A DNA stretch of 64,000 bases from Euphorbia lathyris (taxonomy: Eukaryota > Streptophyta > Magnoliopsida > Malpighiales > Euphorbiaceae): contig NC_088918.1 of NCBI RefSeq assembly GCF_963576675.1, forward strand, positions 30,537,501 through 30,601,500, in the 5' to 3' direction. Shown piece by piece: positions 1 to 9,435 of this stretch. The notes under the pieces were generated by a model, which was given only the letters and a program-made list of their open reading frames with translations, did no database searches and was not told where the DNA came from. Each line of letters opens with the position of its first letter. Position 1 is the first letter of the stretch. The translations under genes were made by a program, and so were the position numbers.

Positions 1-959
1 ACGCAACCCCAATGTTCCCACCATTGTTGGAACCAAAGAGGAAATTTTTCTGGATTACAAGCGGTATCAAAAAAGATAAGCCAAGAATGTTTTCTCCCAA
101 CATTATTAATCAGGAGGGCATTCCACCAGGCCTGTTGGTATTCCCAGTAATTAAAAGGAGTCTCATAAAATTCTTCTTCTTTGTATTCCACAGGAAAATA
201 CACAGGTTCAGACAGTGGGTGTTTCCAGTCTATCGGAGAAATAATCTTGTGAATTTTTACTGTGGAATATGCTGGGTCTGAGTGTTCAGATTTCCAGTAA
301 AAGTGTTTGAAAGAAGCAGAATTTGTGACAGTAAGAATCATTTCATAATATCGTGAAGTCTTGTTTAAGTCCCATGATTTGAAAAACCAATTTTTACCAA
401 AAGCTTTTTCAATTGAAACTTGAGGATCTTCATGATAAAAGCCTTTTTCTACAGAAAGAACATTTTGAAATGAATTCTTGACAATAAAATCACTTGGAAA
501 AGTTGAAGGAATTGGAGAAGGGACAACATGTGTGAAAGCCACTTGGGAATTTTGAAAATTGGAATTGGAGATTGTTTTTTGGGTATCATGAAAATATTTT
601 TGGGAAGTTGAGATTTGGGAACTTAAAACATTTTTAGAAATTTCATGAGAAAGGGCTTTTGTTGAAGAAGATTCTCCTTTCTCAGGTTTTTGAACAATTG
701 GAATCTCTTCTTTTGGAGTCTGATACTTGACTAGAGCTTGTTGAAGCTCCGGGGATTTTGCAAATGTTTCTGCCAACCATTTTTGGATTTTAGGGTCCAA
801 ACCTGATTGGCTGGTATCTTCAAGAGTTGATTCTTTCTTTAGAGCGGCATCTCTCCATGTTTTTATTTTTGAATCTTCATCAGAATTTTTGTTGGAATCT
901 CTCCCAGTGATTGTGGAATCTCTCCCAGTGATTTCTTTTCCTTTATTTTTCTTCGGCAT
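1..959 (-). CDS. Caulimovirid ORF2, N-terminal part (runs off window)
   Basis: An open frame of about 319 codons starts with ATG at 959 and stays open to base 1, so it is cut by the window edge. It follows the polymerase ORF with a 17-base overlap (ORF1 ends at 943), as expected for a compact viral genome. The N-terminus is polar and Ser/Lys/Gln-rich with a short duplicated TGRDS motif; the C-terminal part is rich in Trp (WNALL, WLIFFDTAC, WFQQWWEHWG). The missing remainder is represented in copy 2 at 8079-8739, giving an expected full length near 505 residues. I do not recognise a functional domain; a second ORF of unknown function after the polymerase is known from florendoviruses. Function unknown. 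Confidence 0.8.
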   Translation of the reverse strand, partial: MPKKNKGKEITGRDSTITGRDSNKNSDEDSKIKTWRDAALKKESTLEDTSQSGLDPKIQKWLAETFAKSPELQQALVKYQTPKEEIPIVQKPEKGESSSTKALSHEISKNVLSSQISTSQKYFHDTQKTISNSNFQNSQVAFTHVVPSPIPSTFPSDFIVKNSFQNVLSVEKGFYHEDPQVSIEKAFGKNWFFKSWDLNKTSRYYEMILTVTNSASFKHFYWKSEHSDPAYSTVKIHKIISPIDWKHPLSEPVYFPVEYKEEEFYETPFNYWEYQQAWWNALLINNVGRKHSWLIFFDTACNPEKFPLWFQQWWEHWGC

Positions 960-3900
960 GGCTGGAATTTTGAAGGAATTCACGGGTTAGGAAGTCAGGA
1001 GTGGAATTTGTATCTCCTTTTATAAACTCAATATCAAAATCATAAATGCTTAAAATTGCTTGCCATCGTGCAAAAATCTGTTTTGATGCAAGGTTTTTAA
1101 CATCCTTTTGTAAAACTTCTTTTGCACTTTTGCAATCAATTCTTAAAAGAAATTTTTGATTTAGTAAATCACTTTGAAATTTGTTTATACATAAAACAAT
1201 ACTCAAAATTTCTTTTTTAATTGTTGAGTAATTTCTTTGGCATTCATTCCAATGTCCAGAGGTGTATTGAACTATGTGTTCTTTACCCTCGGAAACTTGT
1301 TTAAGAATTCCACCATAACCTAGGTCTGAGGCATCTGTTTCTACAACCTTAGGTAGGGAAGGATCAGCTAGATGAAGACAAGGAATCTCTAAGACATGTT
1401 GTTTGATTTTTCTAACAAGAGCAGTTTGCTCTTCAGTCCATGGGACAGGATTCTTCTTGAGTCTATCATGTAATGGCTTAGCCATTCTGTTGATATTGGG
1501 ACAAAAATCAAGAACATAATTAAGGCTTCCTAAAAACCTCTGTAATTGATTTTTATCAAGAATCCTATCGGGAAATTTTTGTACAAATTGAAGGGATCTT
1601 TCAATTGGTGTGATAGTTCCTTTGGATATGTAGTGTCCTAAGAACCTGATGCGAGTTTGGAACAAGGAAATTTTCGATTTCGACACAACCAAACCATTTT
1701 TCTTAACAACATAGAAAAAGGTTTTAAGGTGTTTGAAATGTTCTTGAATAGAATTTGAAAAGATAAGAACATCATCGATGTACACAATACAGAATTTTGA
1801 ATAATCATTGAAAATGTCATTCATAATTCTTTGGAATTCAGAAGGGGCATTTTTCAAACCAAAAGGCATTACATTCCACTCATACTGACCAAAAGGAACA
1901 GTAAAAGCAGTTTTGTACCTATGAGATTTTGAAATTTGAATTTGCCAAAATCCTGATTTCATGTCAAATTTCGAAAAAACATAAGCAGAATGAAGTTTTT
2001 GCAAAAGATCTTTTTTATTTGGAATAGGGTACCTAATCCATCTCAACGCCTTATTCAAAGGTTTGTAATTTATTACTAACCTAGGCGTTCCTCTCTCTAT
2101 TTCAGAATTTTTATTGACATAAAATGCAGCACAACTCCAAGGGGACCTTGATTTTGAAATTAGACCCTTTTGTTCTAATTCCTGAATTTCTTTTCTACAG
2201 TATTGCTCAAGTTCTTGGTTCATTTGAATTGGCCTAGCCTTGGTTGGAATTTGTTTCTCATCAAAATCAATTTCGTAAGGCAAGTCAATAATATGTTGTT
2301 TTCTGTCCCAAACGGCAGTTGGAAGATCAGAACAAATTTCTTTTTCAATCAAGTTTTGAAATTCAGAAATTTTCTGTTGGATTGAAGGATTATTTATCTG
2401 TTCTTCAAACCGTTTGAAAACAACATCTTTTTGGAGAGATTGAAGATGGTAAGTTTTCCCTTTGATTAAAACATTTAAGGAATTTTCATGAATCGAACAA
2501 GCTTTGATTAAATCGAGATTCCTTGTTTGAGGTTTTTCGATAAATTCAAAATTTAATTTTCCATTTTCTGTTCTTGAGGAAATTGAATCTGCTTTCACCT
2601 TATAAGGAGTAATCAGATTCATGAAAGGAGTTCCCAAAATGACACTGTGTTGAATAGCACTGACAGAAACGAACCAAGTTTTTAGGAGAATATCATTATT
2701 TAAAATCGAGGCTTCCGTTTTTGAATCAACAATCAATTTGGAATTATTTGCAGCAGAAAGCCTTTCATTTGTTTTCTCTAAAAACTCTTTTGGAACAATT
2801 CCTGATTTTATACAATTTAAATCAGCACCAGTGTCAAAAAGTGCGATGGTATCGATTTGGAAATCTTTTGAAAAAACAAGAGTTATTTTGATAACATATT
2901 TTCGGGTAGTGATTTCCCGTAAAACAAAGAGAAAATCAGTTGGAATCTTTTCAACATTTTGAACATTTTGAATTTCATGGGAAGAGGTTTGACCAATCTC
3001 AGTTTCTTCAGGAAAATCAGAAGAATCAGAGGTATCTTGAAGAAGTTTCGAAATTAATTCAGAATCCTTTCTTTGCTTTTCTTTAAGTTCTCTAAGCTCA
3101 GATTTTATTTCCTTGATTTCCTTTTGTAGTTCTTGAATGCTTGTTTTTTCATTTAAGATGGGTTTTTTCCTTTTATTTAGAATTTTGGTGAGATCGTAGG
3201 CTCCTTTACTGGTATTGGGTAAAATGGAAGTTTTCTCTACCTTTTTATCTTCTTTTCTCTCTTCTTGGTTGTCTAAGGATCTTAAAAGTTTATTTAAAAA
3301 TTCTCTTTTGAGTTCTGGGTCTCCTATGTTGTTAATGATATCTAAAGTCGTACTTTGTTCCCTAGTTAAAACATTAATTTCAAAAGAGCTCGTAGAGCTA
3401 GTTGCAACGATTTCATCTAATTGAAGGTCTTGGTTGTTTTCAGAGGATATTGAAGAAAGGTTTTCAGAATCAGAACTAGAGGTATCGGAAGAGGAATCAA
3501 GAAGTAGATTGGAGATTTTGTTGGTTATTTCATCATCTAGTTGTAGTTCATGTAATTTTTTATTGAATTTACAGAATTTCGATGTATGTCCCTTTCTATG
3601 GCATCTATAACATGTAATATCTCTAAATTTATTTTCTTTGTTCTTAATTTCAGTTTTCTTTTGTTTGTATTTTCTCGGTTTCCTATAGTGAGATTTTCTA
3701 TAATAATCATCTTGGGACTTTTGATATTTTTTCATGGATTTCTTGGGTTTCCTATAAGCATTTCTCCTAGAATTTTTGCTACAATTTCCTGGGCAAGTTG
3801 ATGTTGAGGGTTTATTTATGTTGATGTCAAACTGATTACAAAAAGTTCCTAATTCGGACCTAGTTTTCTTAAGTTCCCATTTTAGATGTTTTTGTAATTT

Positions 3901-6285
3901 CATTTCTTGGCAAATTTTTAATCCTTCCTGTTGGGTTAGACTAATCAGCTCACCGTAAGTGAATTTGTTATAAGGAATTTGGTGTCCATGTGTTTCTCTA
4001 ATTTTGTTTCTAACTTTCTCACCTAATTGGGTTGGTAAGCCAGCCAAAAACTTTTCTTTCCAAAAGGGTTGATTTGAGTCTTCTCTAAGCATTACTCTAG
4101 TTAAAAACGTATTTTTGTACCATTGGAAATCGCTAAGTTTTTTACACTTCAAATTTGATAAAAGTTCAGCATTTTTATCTTTTAAATGGGAGGGATCTCC
4201 TATGAAATGAAGAGAAATTGTAAGAATTAGAGTGGCTACGGCATCTTGAATCGGGTCACCATCATCATCAAAGATTGGTTCATCATTTTCATCTATCTTA
4301 ATGGCATCTAAAATTGCTTCTTGCTGTTGTTGTGTGAGATAGTAATCCCACCAACCTTTCAGTTGCCCTGAAAATCCTGCTATGAGGAGTTCAGCAACTG
4401 TCCTATCCTGGGTACCAGGTTGAGTCTTATAAGCATTGGCAGCCATGGTCATCTGTTGTAGAAGACCAAGAATTTCATACTCAGAGAGTCCATCTATGTT
4501 CCAATCATAGACAGAGGTGGCATTGAAACGAGATTGAGATAAAGGTTTAGCTGTATTGATATCAGGGGCAGGGATGATTTGCAAACGGTCTTGTGGAATC
4601 CTAGACCAATGAAGTTTATTAATTTCAGGAGTGACTTCTTGGAATTGTTCAATGAGACTTTCAGTTTCAGAGTCTTGAGTTATGACATTAACTTTACTGG
4701 CCGAATGGGGAGGAGTATCAGGGATAATTTGAGCGGAATCTTGGTTGGAGTTGGTACTCGTAGGAGTCATCCTACTTAATTGATCACGAATGGCTTTAAT
4801 GTATTCAGATTTGCTATCTTGGATATTTTTTGAACTTTGATTTGTCATTTGATATGGTTTAAAAATGGGATTTTGGATCTTAGGTTTGGTAATGGGTTTG
4901 GAGGAATCAAAAACTATAGGTTGTTTATCAAGGTGTTTTTCTATCCTATCTAGTTGTCTTCCTATTGTATTCAAATTTGTATTGGTATAGTTATTTTGGA
5001 GAATTATATTTTTAACATTGGTTTTGTCATCATTACTGGGTGTCTTATAAGGAATCGCTTCTACCTTTTGGTTATTGTGATCTAGCCTTATACCCCTAAG
5101 TGGTGGATGAGTCGATTGAACTTTCCTATTATCTAACATTTCCCACTCAGGTGCCTTATTTCTAAGGGTAATTGGGCTAACACAATTTCTAAAAGGATAA
5201 TCAATGGAATTTTTTGAAGCATAAATTTCAAACCAATCAAAAAACAAAATATGAACTTGATTTTGATTTACAAATTCATAAAATTCATTTTGAATTGCTT
5301 TTCTGGAATCCATAAAATTTTTAAAAAACCATGACCTTTTTTCAATGTTATTTTCTGAATAAAAGTCATCATGAAGAAGTTGTTTGTTGATATTAAATTC
5401 TCTTGAAATCACATTCAATTCATTAAAAACATTTTCTGTGACGGCTGAAAACGTTGGGCTTGTAGGCAAGTCCGTTTCAGGAATGTGAGATTGATCATGT
5501 TGGTTTTGGGTATTATGGGTCTCCTCAATACGAGCTTGAGTTCCAGAACTCTCTGCTCTATTAGGATTGTCATAAACTACCCTGGGTATCACTGAGGTGA
5601 AATTTACACCTCTTAAAATAGAATCGGGAATCTCAGAAGTTGAATGTCTTGCCATATTTGAGTATGGCAAATTTATAACAGATGGCAAATTAGTAACTCT
5701 TCCTAGGTCTATGGTATCTGAGACCGAGGAATTATCTGAATATCTACTACTGGTAGAATGTCGATGGAATGAAAGTTTAACTTTCCCATCTTGGTACTGA
5801 GTTATATGTTTCAACTCGGAGTTTGGTTTGGGAGTCTCTAATGGTCTAACTGGTCGAGGTTCATTTACCCCTTCCAATATCCATTCTTCAGGAAGCGTAA
5901 CTTCCTTCCAAAGTATAGATCTGGGTATCACAGTGTTTGACTTGGTTAAGTCTGTTTGTAGAAGGATGGTTTCACCCTTCTTACTATGGAATTTTACCTT
6001 AGTGGCAAAGGCGGACATCATGGCCTTATAGTGAATTCTATAGATTAAAGCAACTGGAATTGACCCTTCAAGCATTCTATAATTGTGAGTTTTGATTTGT
6101 AAAACCAAAGACTTCAAAATATTTTTATCATTTAAGGAGATAGTAAAATTGGGATAACATTCAAAAGATATTGGACCTGTACAGAGACTAGACTCTACGG
6201 AACTTAATAGGGAATCGCCAAAGTTCGTGAATCTAGCATCTCTTAGGATGGCAAGGATGGAGGTATCTAGTCCTTCTTTGGTCAA
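943..6285 (-). CDS. Caulimovirid polyprotein: MP C-part, coat, protease, RT, RNase H
   Basis: A 1780-residue frame. The first ~130 residues continue the 30K-type movement protein begun at 6623. A variable Ser/Asn/Gln-rich region follows; a coat-protein-like block lies near residues 570-760 (WWDYYLTQ, LAGLPTQLGEKV), then a basic stretch and a CCHC knuckle (C-x2-C-x4-H-x4-C, CYRCHRKGHTSKFC) near 890. A retropepsin site with DTGAD lies near 1150. Reverse transcriptase follows, with YIDD near 1500 and the upstream FDMKSGFWQI block, then RNase H with an ETDAS Asp near 1650 and DCKSAKEV. No integrase is present. The ATG at 6285 is probably not the natural start: it results from a frame break just inside the movement protein (see 6282-6623). 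The remaining long frame is open throughout. Role in the family: one polyprotein for movement, encapsidation and reverse transcription. Confidence 0.88.
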   Translation of the reverse strand: MTKEGLDTSILAILRDARFTNFGDSLLSSVESSLCTGPISFECYPNFTISLNDKNILKSLVLQIKTHNYRMLEGSIPVALIYRIHYKAMMSAFATKVKFHSKKGETILLQTDLTKSNTVIPRSILWKEVTLPEEWILEGVNEPRPVRPLETPKPNSELKHITQYQDGKVKLSFHRHSTSSRYSDNSSVSDTIDLGRVTNLPSVINLPYSNMARHSTSEIPDSILRGVNFTSVIPRVVYDNPNRAESSGTQARIEETHNTQNQHDQSHIPETDLPTSPTFSAVTENVFNELNVISREFNINKQLLHDDFYSENNIEKRSWFFKNFMDSRKAIQNEFYEFVNQNQVHILFFDWFEIYASKNSIDYPFRNCVSPITLRNKAPEWEMLDNRKVQSTHPPLRGIRLDHNNQKVEAIPYKTPSNDDKTNVKNIILQNNYTNTNLNTIGRQLDRIEKHLDKQPIVFDSSKPITKPKIQNPIFKPYQMTNQSSKNIQDSKSEYIKAIRDQLSRMTPTSTNSNQDSAQIIPDTPPHSASKVNVITQDSETESLIEQFQEVTPEINKLHWSRIPQDRLQIIPAPDINTAKPLSQSRFNATSVYDWNIDGLSEYEILGLLQQMTMAANAYKTQPGTQDRTVAELLIAGFSGQLKGWWDYYLTQQQQEAILDAIKIDENDEPIFDDDGDPIQDAVATLILTISLHFIGDPSHLKDKNAELLSNLKCKKLSDFQWYKNTFLTRVMLREDSNQPFWKEKFLAGLPTQLGEKVRNKIRETHGHQIPYNKFTYGELISLTQQEGLKICQEMKLQKHLKWELKKTRSELGTFCNQFDININKPSTSTCPGNCSKNSRRNAYRKPKKSMKKYQKSQDDYYRKSHYRKPRKYKQKKTEIKNKENKFRDITCYRCHRKGHTSKFCKFNKKLHELQLDDEITNKISNLLLDSSSDTSSSDSENLSSISSENNQDLQLDEIVATSSTSSFEINVLTREQSTTLDIINNIGDPELKREFLNKLLRSLDNQEERKEDKKVEKTSILPNTSKGAYDLTKILNKRKKPILNEKTSIQELQKEIKEIKSELRELKEKQRKDSELISKLLQDTSDSSDFPEETEIGQTSSHEIQNVQNVEKIPTDFLFVLREITTRKYVIKITLVFSKDFQIDTIALFDTGADLNCIKSGIVPKEFLEKTNERLSAANNSKLIVDSKTEASILNNDILLKTWFVSVSAIQHSVILGTPFMNLITPYKVKADSISSRTENGKLNFEFIEKPQTRNLDLIKACSIHENSLNVLIKGKTYHLQSLQKDVVFKRFEEQINNPSIQQKISEFQNLIEKEICSDLPTAVWDRKQHIIDLPYEIDFDEKQIPTKARPIQMNQELEQYCRKEIQELEQKGLISKSRSPWSCAAFYVNKNSEIERGTPRLVINYKPLNKALRWIRYPIPNKKDLLQKLHSAYVFSKFDMKSGFWQIQISKSHRYKTAFTVPFGQYEWNVMPFGLKNAPSEFQRIMNDIFNDYSKFCIVYIDDVLIFSNSIQEHFKHLKTFFYVVKKNGLVVSKSKISLFQTRIRFLGHYISKGTITPIERSLQFVQKFPDRILDKNQLQRFLGSLNYVLDFCPNINRMAKPLHDRLKKNPVPWTEEQTALVRKIKQHVLEIPCLHLADPSLPKVVETDASDLGYGGILKQVSEGKEHIVQYTSGHWNECQRNYSTIKKEILSIVLCINKFQSDLLNQKFLLRIDCKSAKEVLQKDVKNLASKQIFARWQAILSIYDFDIEFIKGDTNSTPDFLTREFLQNSSHAEEK

Positions 6286-6623
6286 GGTTTAATTCCGACT
6301 TGGATTAAACCTATATGGATATATTTAAAAAATTTATCCCGATGTTTTTTCAAAGACTGTTGAGAAAGTAGATTTATTGTTTCAAAAGGTTTTGTTAACT
6401 GAAGGTCTCTTTCTTCAGTCTTAATTGTAAAATTTGTTTTCAAAAAATGAAATTTAGAAGTTTCATAAATTTCATCCTTTTCTTTCTTTGGAATTTGCCA
6501 ATTTTCTATTGATTTTTGAAAATCTTCTATTACTATTTCTTCACTGTTTATTATTTTCTTGGAATCAGAAGAAGTGGTTGATACAGAATTTGTAGAGGTA
6601 GTTCTACAGAAAAATGCATCCAT
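6282..6623 (-). pseudogene. Caulimovirid movement protein, N-terminal part, frame-broken
   Basis: This 113-residue frame starts with ATG at 6623, about 190 bases downstream of the primer-binding site. Its end (HIGLIQVGIKP) is typical of the N-terminal side of 30K-superfamily movement proteins of plant pararetroviruses. It stops at 6282, overlapping the next frame by ATGA. Copy 2 (8737-9120) is nearly identical but has one more A in the same A-run (about 8777-8779 against 6283-6284) and reads through, so the overlap here is best explained as a one-base deletion rather than a designed ORF junction. Movement proteins form or gate plasmodesmal tubules; that role is from family knowledge only. Confidence 0.8.
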
Positions 6624-6809
6624 TTTAAAAAGATTGTTTGCAATAATAAATTATTTTCCTTACAATCCAAAGCACTTTCTAGGTTTCACAGCCTTTCCAC
6701 TGGCTTACTAACCAGACACAAGCTTAGGCAAAAACACTCAGGAAAATAAATTATTCTTACAAAAGATCTTTCCAAAATAAACACGAATTTTCTATAAATA
6801 TACCCCCCA

Positions 6810-6822
6810 GGCTCTGATACCA
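6810..6822 (-). promoter_or_regulatory. tRNA-Met primer-binding site, copy 1
   Basis: On the minus strand this reads TGGTATCAGAGCC, complementary to the 3' end of initiator tRNA-Met, the minus-strand DNA primer of Caulimoviridae and conventionally map position 1. It sits between the promoter region and the movement-protein start, where the family places it. Confidence 0.9.
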
Positions 6823-6959
6823 GACACGCCCACAGATCCAAGGGGTCTAATAAACAACACGGAAATATTAATAGACTATATTCTAAAAACCAATAAATAG
6901 AAAAAACAAAGATAATAATGGGAATATGAAAAAAAAAACAGGAAAAGACAAAAATGATG

Positions 6960-7180
6960 ATGAGAATATTGAAATGAAATATAAATATAGATATATATGT
7001 ATATGTATATATATATAATATATAATATATAATATAATATATAGATAATATGTATATAATATATATATATATATATGTAATATATATATATATATAATAT
7101 AATATATAATATATATATAATATAATATATGTATATATATTTAATATAATACTAATAGATAAATATATATATATATATAT
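6960..7180. repeat. AT-dinucleotide microsatellite in viral leader
   Basis: About 220 bases of interrupted (TA)n/(ATATAA)n lie within the viral leader. Such tracts are common at endogenous pararetrovirus borders and expand by slippage. Confidence 0.85.
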
Positions 7181-7483
7181 AGGTAAGAAAATGAAATAAA
7201 CAAAATAGTAACTTTCAAACTTGAGCGTCCCCCAGTTTCTGTCTACTTATGATCATAGACCATAAGCTTGCATACTTTTGTAAGGGATCCCACAAAATTT
7301 GAAAGGATCTAGATAAATAAACTTGAAATATGAAATTTATTAAAAGTAGGTGGCGTAGCCAACCATCAAAAACTTACAAATTTGGAATCAAAAACTGGAG
7401 ATACAACTTCCTTCGTAAAAGGAATTACAAATTATTCTTGAAATTGATTACAAGAGAGAAATTTAAGGTTTGGGGTGGAAAAT

Positions 7484-7561
7484 GTGGTGTATATGGATGA
7501 AAGAGGAAGGTGGTGTATATGGATGAAGGAGGAAGGTGGTGTATATGGATGAAGGTAGAAG
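7484..7561. repeat. Three tandem 26-bp units in viral leader
   Basis: Units at 7484-7509, 7510-7535 and 7536-7561 share GTGGTGTATATGGATGAA followed by a variable purine tail. They are downstream of the predicted transcript start, so they would be in the RNA leader. Confidence 0.85.
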
Positions 7562-7715
7562 GTAGGGATGGAAGTGGAAGAGATGATGGAGAGAAGAGAG
7601 AGAGTGTTGGAAGGAGAGAGAAGGTGTATGGAGAGTAGAATGAATGCTTGGAAATGGATGTATGAAAATGGATGGATGTAGTGTTGGAGGGTACCTCCTT
7701 ATATAGGCAAACCAA

Positions 7716-7806
7716 AGGGCATTTTTGGAATCATAAATAGTAACCAGGGGTATTTTTGGAATCATGAATAGTAACCAAGGGCAATTTTGTCTTTGTGAAT
7801 AGTACT
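7716..7806 (-). promoter_or_regulatory. Three ~30-bp direct repeats just upstream of viral TATA box
   Basis: Units at about 7716-7745, 7746-7776 and 7777-7806 share a core ending GAATAGTAAC (third copy more diverged). They begin about 10 bases upstream of the minus-strand TATA box, an enhancer-like position. Inference only. Confidence 0.55.
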
Positions 7807-8078
7807 GGTACAGTATATCCACATGCCAGCCGCAATGTCTGTCTGCAAAATTGTCAGTGGTCACGTGTTGGAATCTTCAAATAATTTCATTGGAACACAG
7901 TTTTCTGGAATCTTAAAAAATCTTCAGAAATCTTCAAAAATCTTCAATCTTTGGAATCTTCAAAATCTGCAATCTTCAAAATTTGGATTTTGGGGAGTAA
8001 TTGTCCCTTAAGTTTTGCCTAAGTACCATTTAAGGTAACTTAGCGGGATCTTTTTTTTTTTTTTTTTTTATTTTTTTT

Positions 8079-8739
8079 TTAGAAACCAGAATTACCAAAC
8101 ATGCTAAAGTGATCATAGTCGGAATCATTATCACTCAAGTTAATTGCTGGTTCATCCTGGTCCGAGTCTGACTGGGATTGGGGAAGGTATTTTCTGAACA
8201 AAGCAGTCATCTCTTCAGGGGTTTTTGCTGCAGCTAATTTTGAGGCTAAGTGGGATTTCTTGGCCAAAAATTGTGCTTGTCCCAAAGAAATGGTTTTTTC
8301 AGGTATTTGTTTGGAAAGTGGAAGGAATCGATTCTCAGTGAACTGTATTTCTCCAGATTTTCTAGTAGGATTTTTCAACCATATATCCATTTTCTCAACA
8401 GTGAGACTAGGAGGAATCTTGAATTTGTCCCACCATCTTACTAGAAATCTCCTTTGAATCAGTGAATTTCTATAATTTTCTGCATATTGTACCTTCGAAG
8501 CACCTACCCAAGCAAAGTAAAATTTCATGCAAAATAAAGCCAAGGGAGAGAACCTTTTTTCCTCCTCATTGGGTTTGTAACCCGCCTTAAATTTTTTATA
8601 ACAAGTAAGAATTCTGTCTTGGAGGATTTGCTCAACGCAACCCCAATGTTCCCACCATTGTTGGAACCAAAGAGGAAATTTTTCTGGATTACAAGCGGTA
8701 TCAAAAAAGATAAGCCAAGAATGTTTTCTCCCAACATCA
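8079..8739 (-). pseudogene. Caulimovirid ORF2, C-terminal part, copy 2
   Basis: The minus-strand frame is open from the deletion junction near 8735 to the stop at 8079. Its first ~35 codons repeat the end of the ORF2 fragment at 1-104, so it supplies the missing C-terminal ~185 residues. Features: basic aromatic middle section (FYFAWVGASKVQYAENYR, LVRWWDKF), an Ala/Lys-rich helix, and an acidic Ser/Asp tail. No catalytic motif is recognised. It has lost its own start because an internal deletion fuses it to movement-protein sequence. Confidence 0.75.
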
Positions 8740-9120
8740 TTTAAGGAGATATATGGAGGTATCTAGTCCTTCTTTGGTCAAAGGTTTAATTCCGACTTGG
8801 ATTAAACCTATATGGATATATTTAAAATTTTTATCCCGATGTTTTTTCAAAGACTGTTGAGAAAGTAGATTTATTGTTTCAAAAGGTTTTGTTAACTGAA
8901 GGTCTCTTTCTTCAGTCTTAATTGTAAAATTTGTTTTGAAAAAATGAAATTTAGAAGTTTCATAAATTTCATCCTTTTCTTTCTTTGGAATTTGCCAATT
9001 ATCTATTGATTTTTGAAAATCTTCTATTACTATTTCTTCACTGTTTATTATTTTCTTGGAATCAGAAGAAGTGGTTGATACAGAATTTGTAGAGGTAGTT
9101 CTACAGAAAAATGCATCCAT
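8737..9120 (-). pseudogene. Caulimovirid movement protein N-terminus, copy 2, truncated
   Basis: A 127-codon frame starting at 9120 matches 6282-6623 almost base for base but continues past the position of the copy-1 frame break. It ends shortly afterwards because the genome jumps, first by about 100 bases within the movement-protein gene and then into the middle of ORF2 (junctions near 8735 and 8752). Coat, protease and polymerase are absent from this copy. Confidence 0.8.
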
Positions 9121-9307
9121 TTTAAAAAGATTGTTTGCAATAATAAATTATTTTCCTTACAATCCAAAGCACTTTCTAGGTTTCACAGTCTTTCCACTAG
9201 CTTACTACCCAGACACAAGCTTAGACAAAAACACTCAGGAAAATAAATTATTCTTACAAAAGATCTTTCCAAAATAAACACGAATTTTCTATAAATATAC
9301 CCCCCAG

Positions 9308-9319
9308 GCTCTGATACCA
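9308..9319 (-). promoter_or_regulatory. tRNA-Met primer-binding site, copy 2
   Basis: Second copy of the minus-strand TGGTATCAGAGC site, in the same context as the one at 6810. Similarity to copy 1 ends within about 15 bases upstream (near 9330), just before the AT tract that borders the Mutator-like element. Confidence 0.85.
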
Positions 9320-9358
9320 GACACGCCCACGGGCTTTCTATATATATATATATATATA

Positions 9359-9435
9359 GGGGAGGGATCAAGTGAGAACCCTCCCCTAAGTGAGAACTCA
9401 CCTTAGGTGAGAACCAACCAAAACTACGTAGTTTT
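9359..9435 (+). repeat. MULE left terminal inverted repeat
   Basis: Starts GGGGAGGGATCAAGTGAGAA directly after (TA)n and ends in the palindrome AAAACTACGTAGTTTT (last 16 bases). Pairs with 19906-19981. Three GTGAGAAC words at ~18-bp spacing could be transposase contacts. Confidence 0.9.

Larger units (their letters stand above)
6830..8078 (-). promoter_or_regulatory. Caulimovirid intergenic region and full-length-transcript promoter
   Basis: Gene-free 1.25 kb between the end of ORF2 (8079) and the primer site. A TATA box (TATATAAG, minus strand) is at 7698-7705, placing transcript start near 7670 and giving a long leader of roughly 850 bases to the primer site, comparable in layout to the 35S leader of caulimoviruses. 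Upstream of it are three ~30-bp direct repeats (7716-7806) and a cluster of AATCTTC-type words (about 7908-7985), both plausible enhancer modules. Downstream are three exact-length 26-bp repeats (7484-7561), a possible minus-strand AATAAA near 7335, and an AT dinucleotide tract (6960-7180). An A-rich run directly follows ORF2 (8048-8081). Short frames here look like chance frames in the leader. Confidence 0.7.
1..9335 (-). mobile_element. Endogenous caulimovirid, two tandem partial copies
   Basis: This block reads on the minus strand as: deleted copy 2 (about 9330 to 8079), a shared intergenic/promoter region (8078 to about 6830), then copy 1 (tRNA-Met primer site, movement protein, coat/zinc knuckle, protease, reverse transcriptase, RNase H, start of ORF2). 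Bases 1-104 repeat at about 8636-8739, and 6282-6830 repeats at about 8780-9335, which shows head-to-tail copies of one circular genome. No integrase domain and no flanking LTR pair were seen, which argues for a pararetrovirus rather than an LTR retrotransposon. The domain order plus a second ORF after the polymerase fits Florendovirus or Petuvirus-like endogenous viruses; genus assignment is inference. Several frame breaks make the integrated copy non-functional as it stands. Confidence 0.85.

Noticed and set aside
943..6285. ORF1 as an LTR-retrotransposon gag-pol
   Set aside because: No integrase and no LTRs; a movement protein is present and copies are head-to-tail.
7425..7864. Two overlapping 96- and 133-codon frames in the viral leader
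   Set aside because: They translate the 26-bp tandem repeats and pyrimidine-rich leader; low complexity and no conserved motif.
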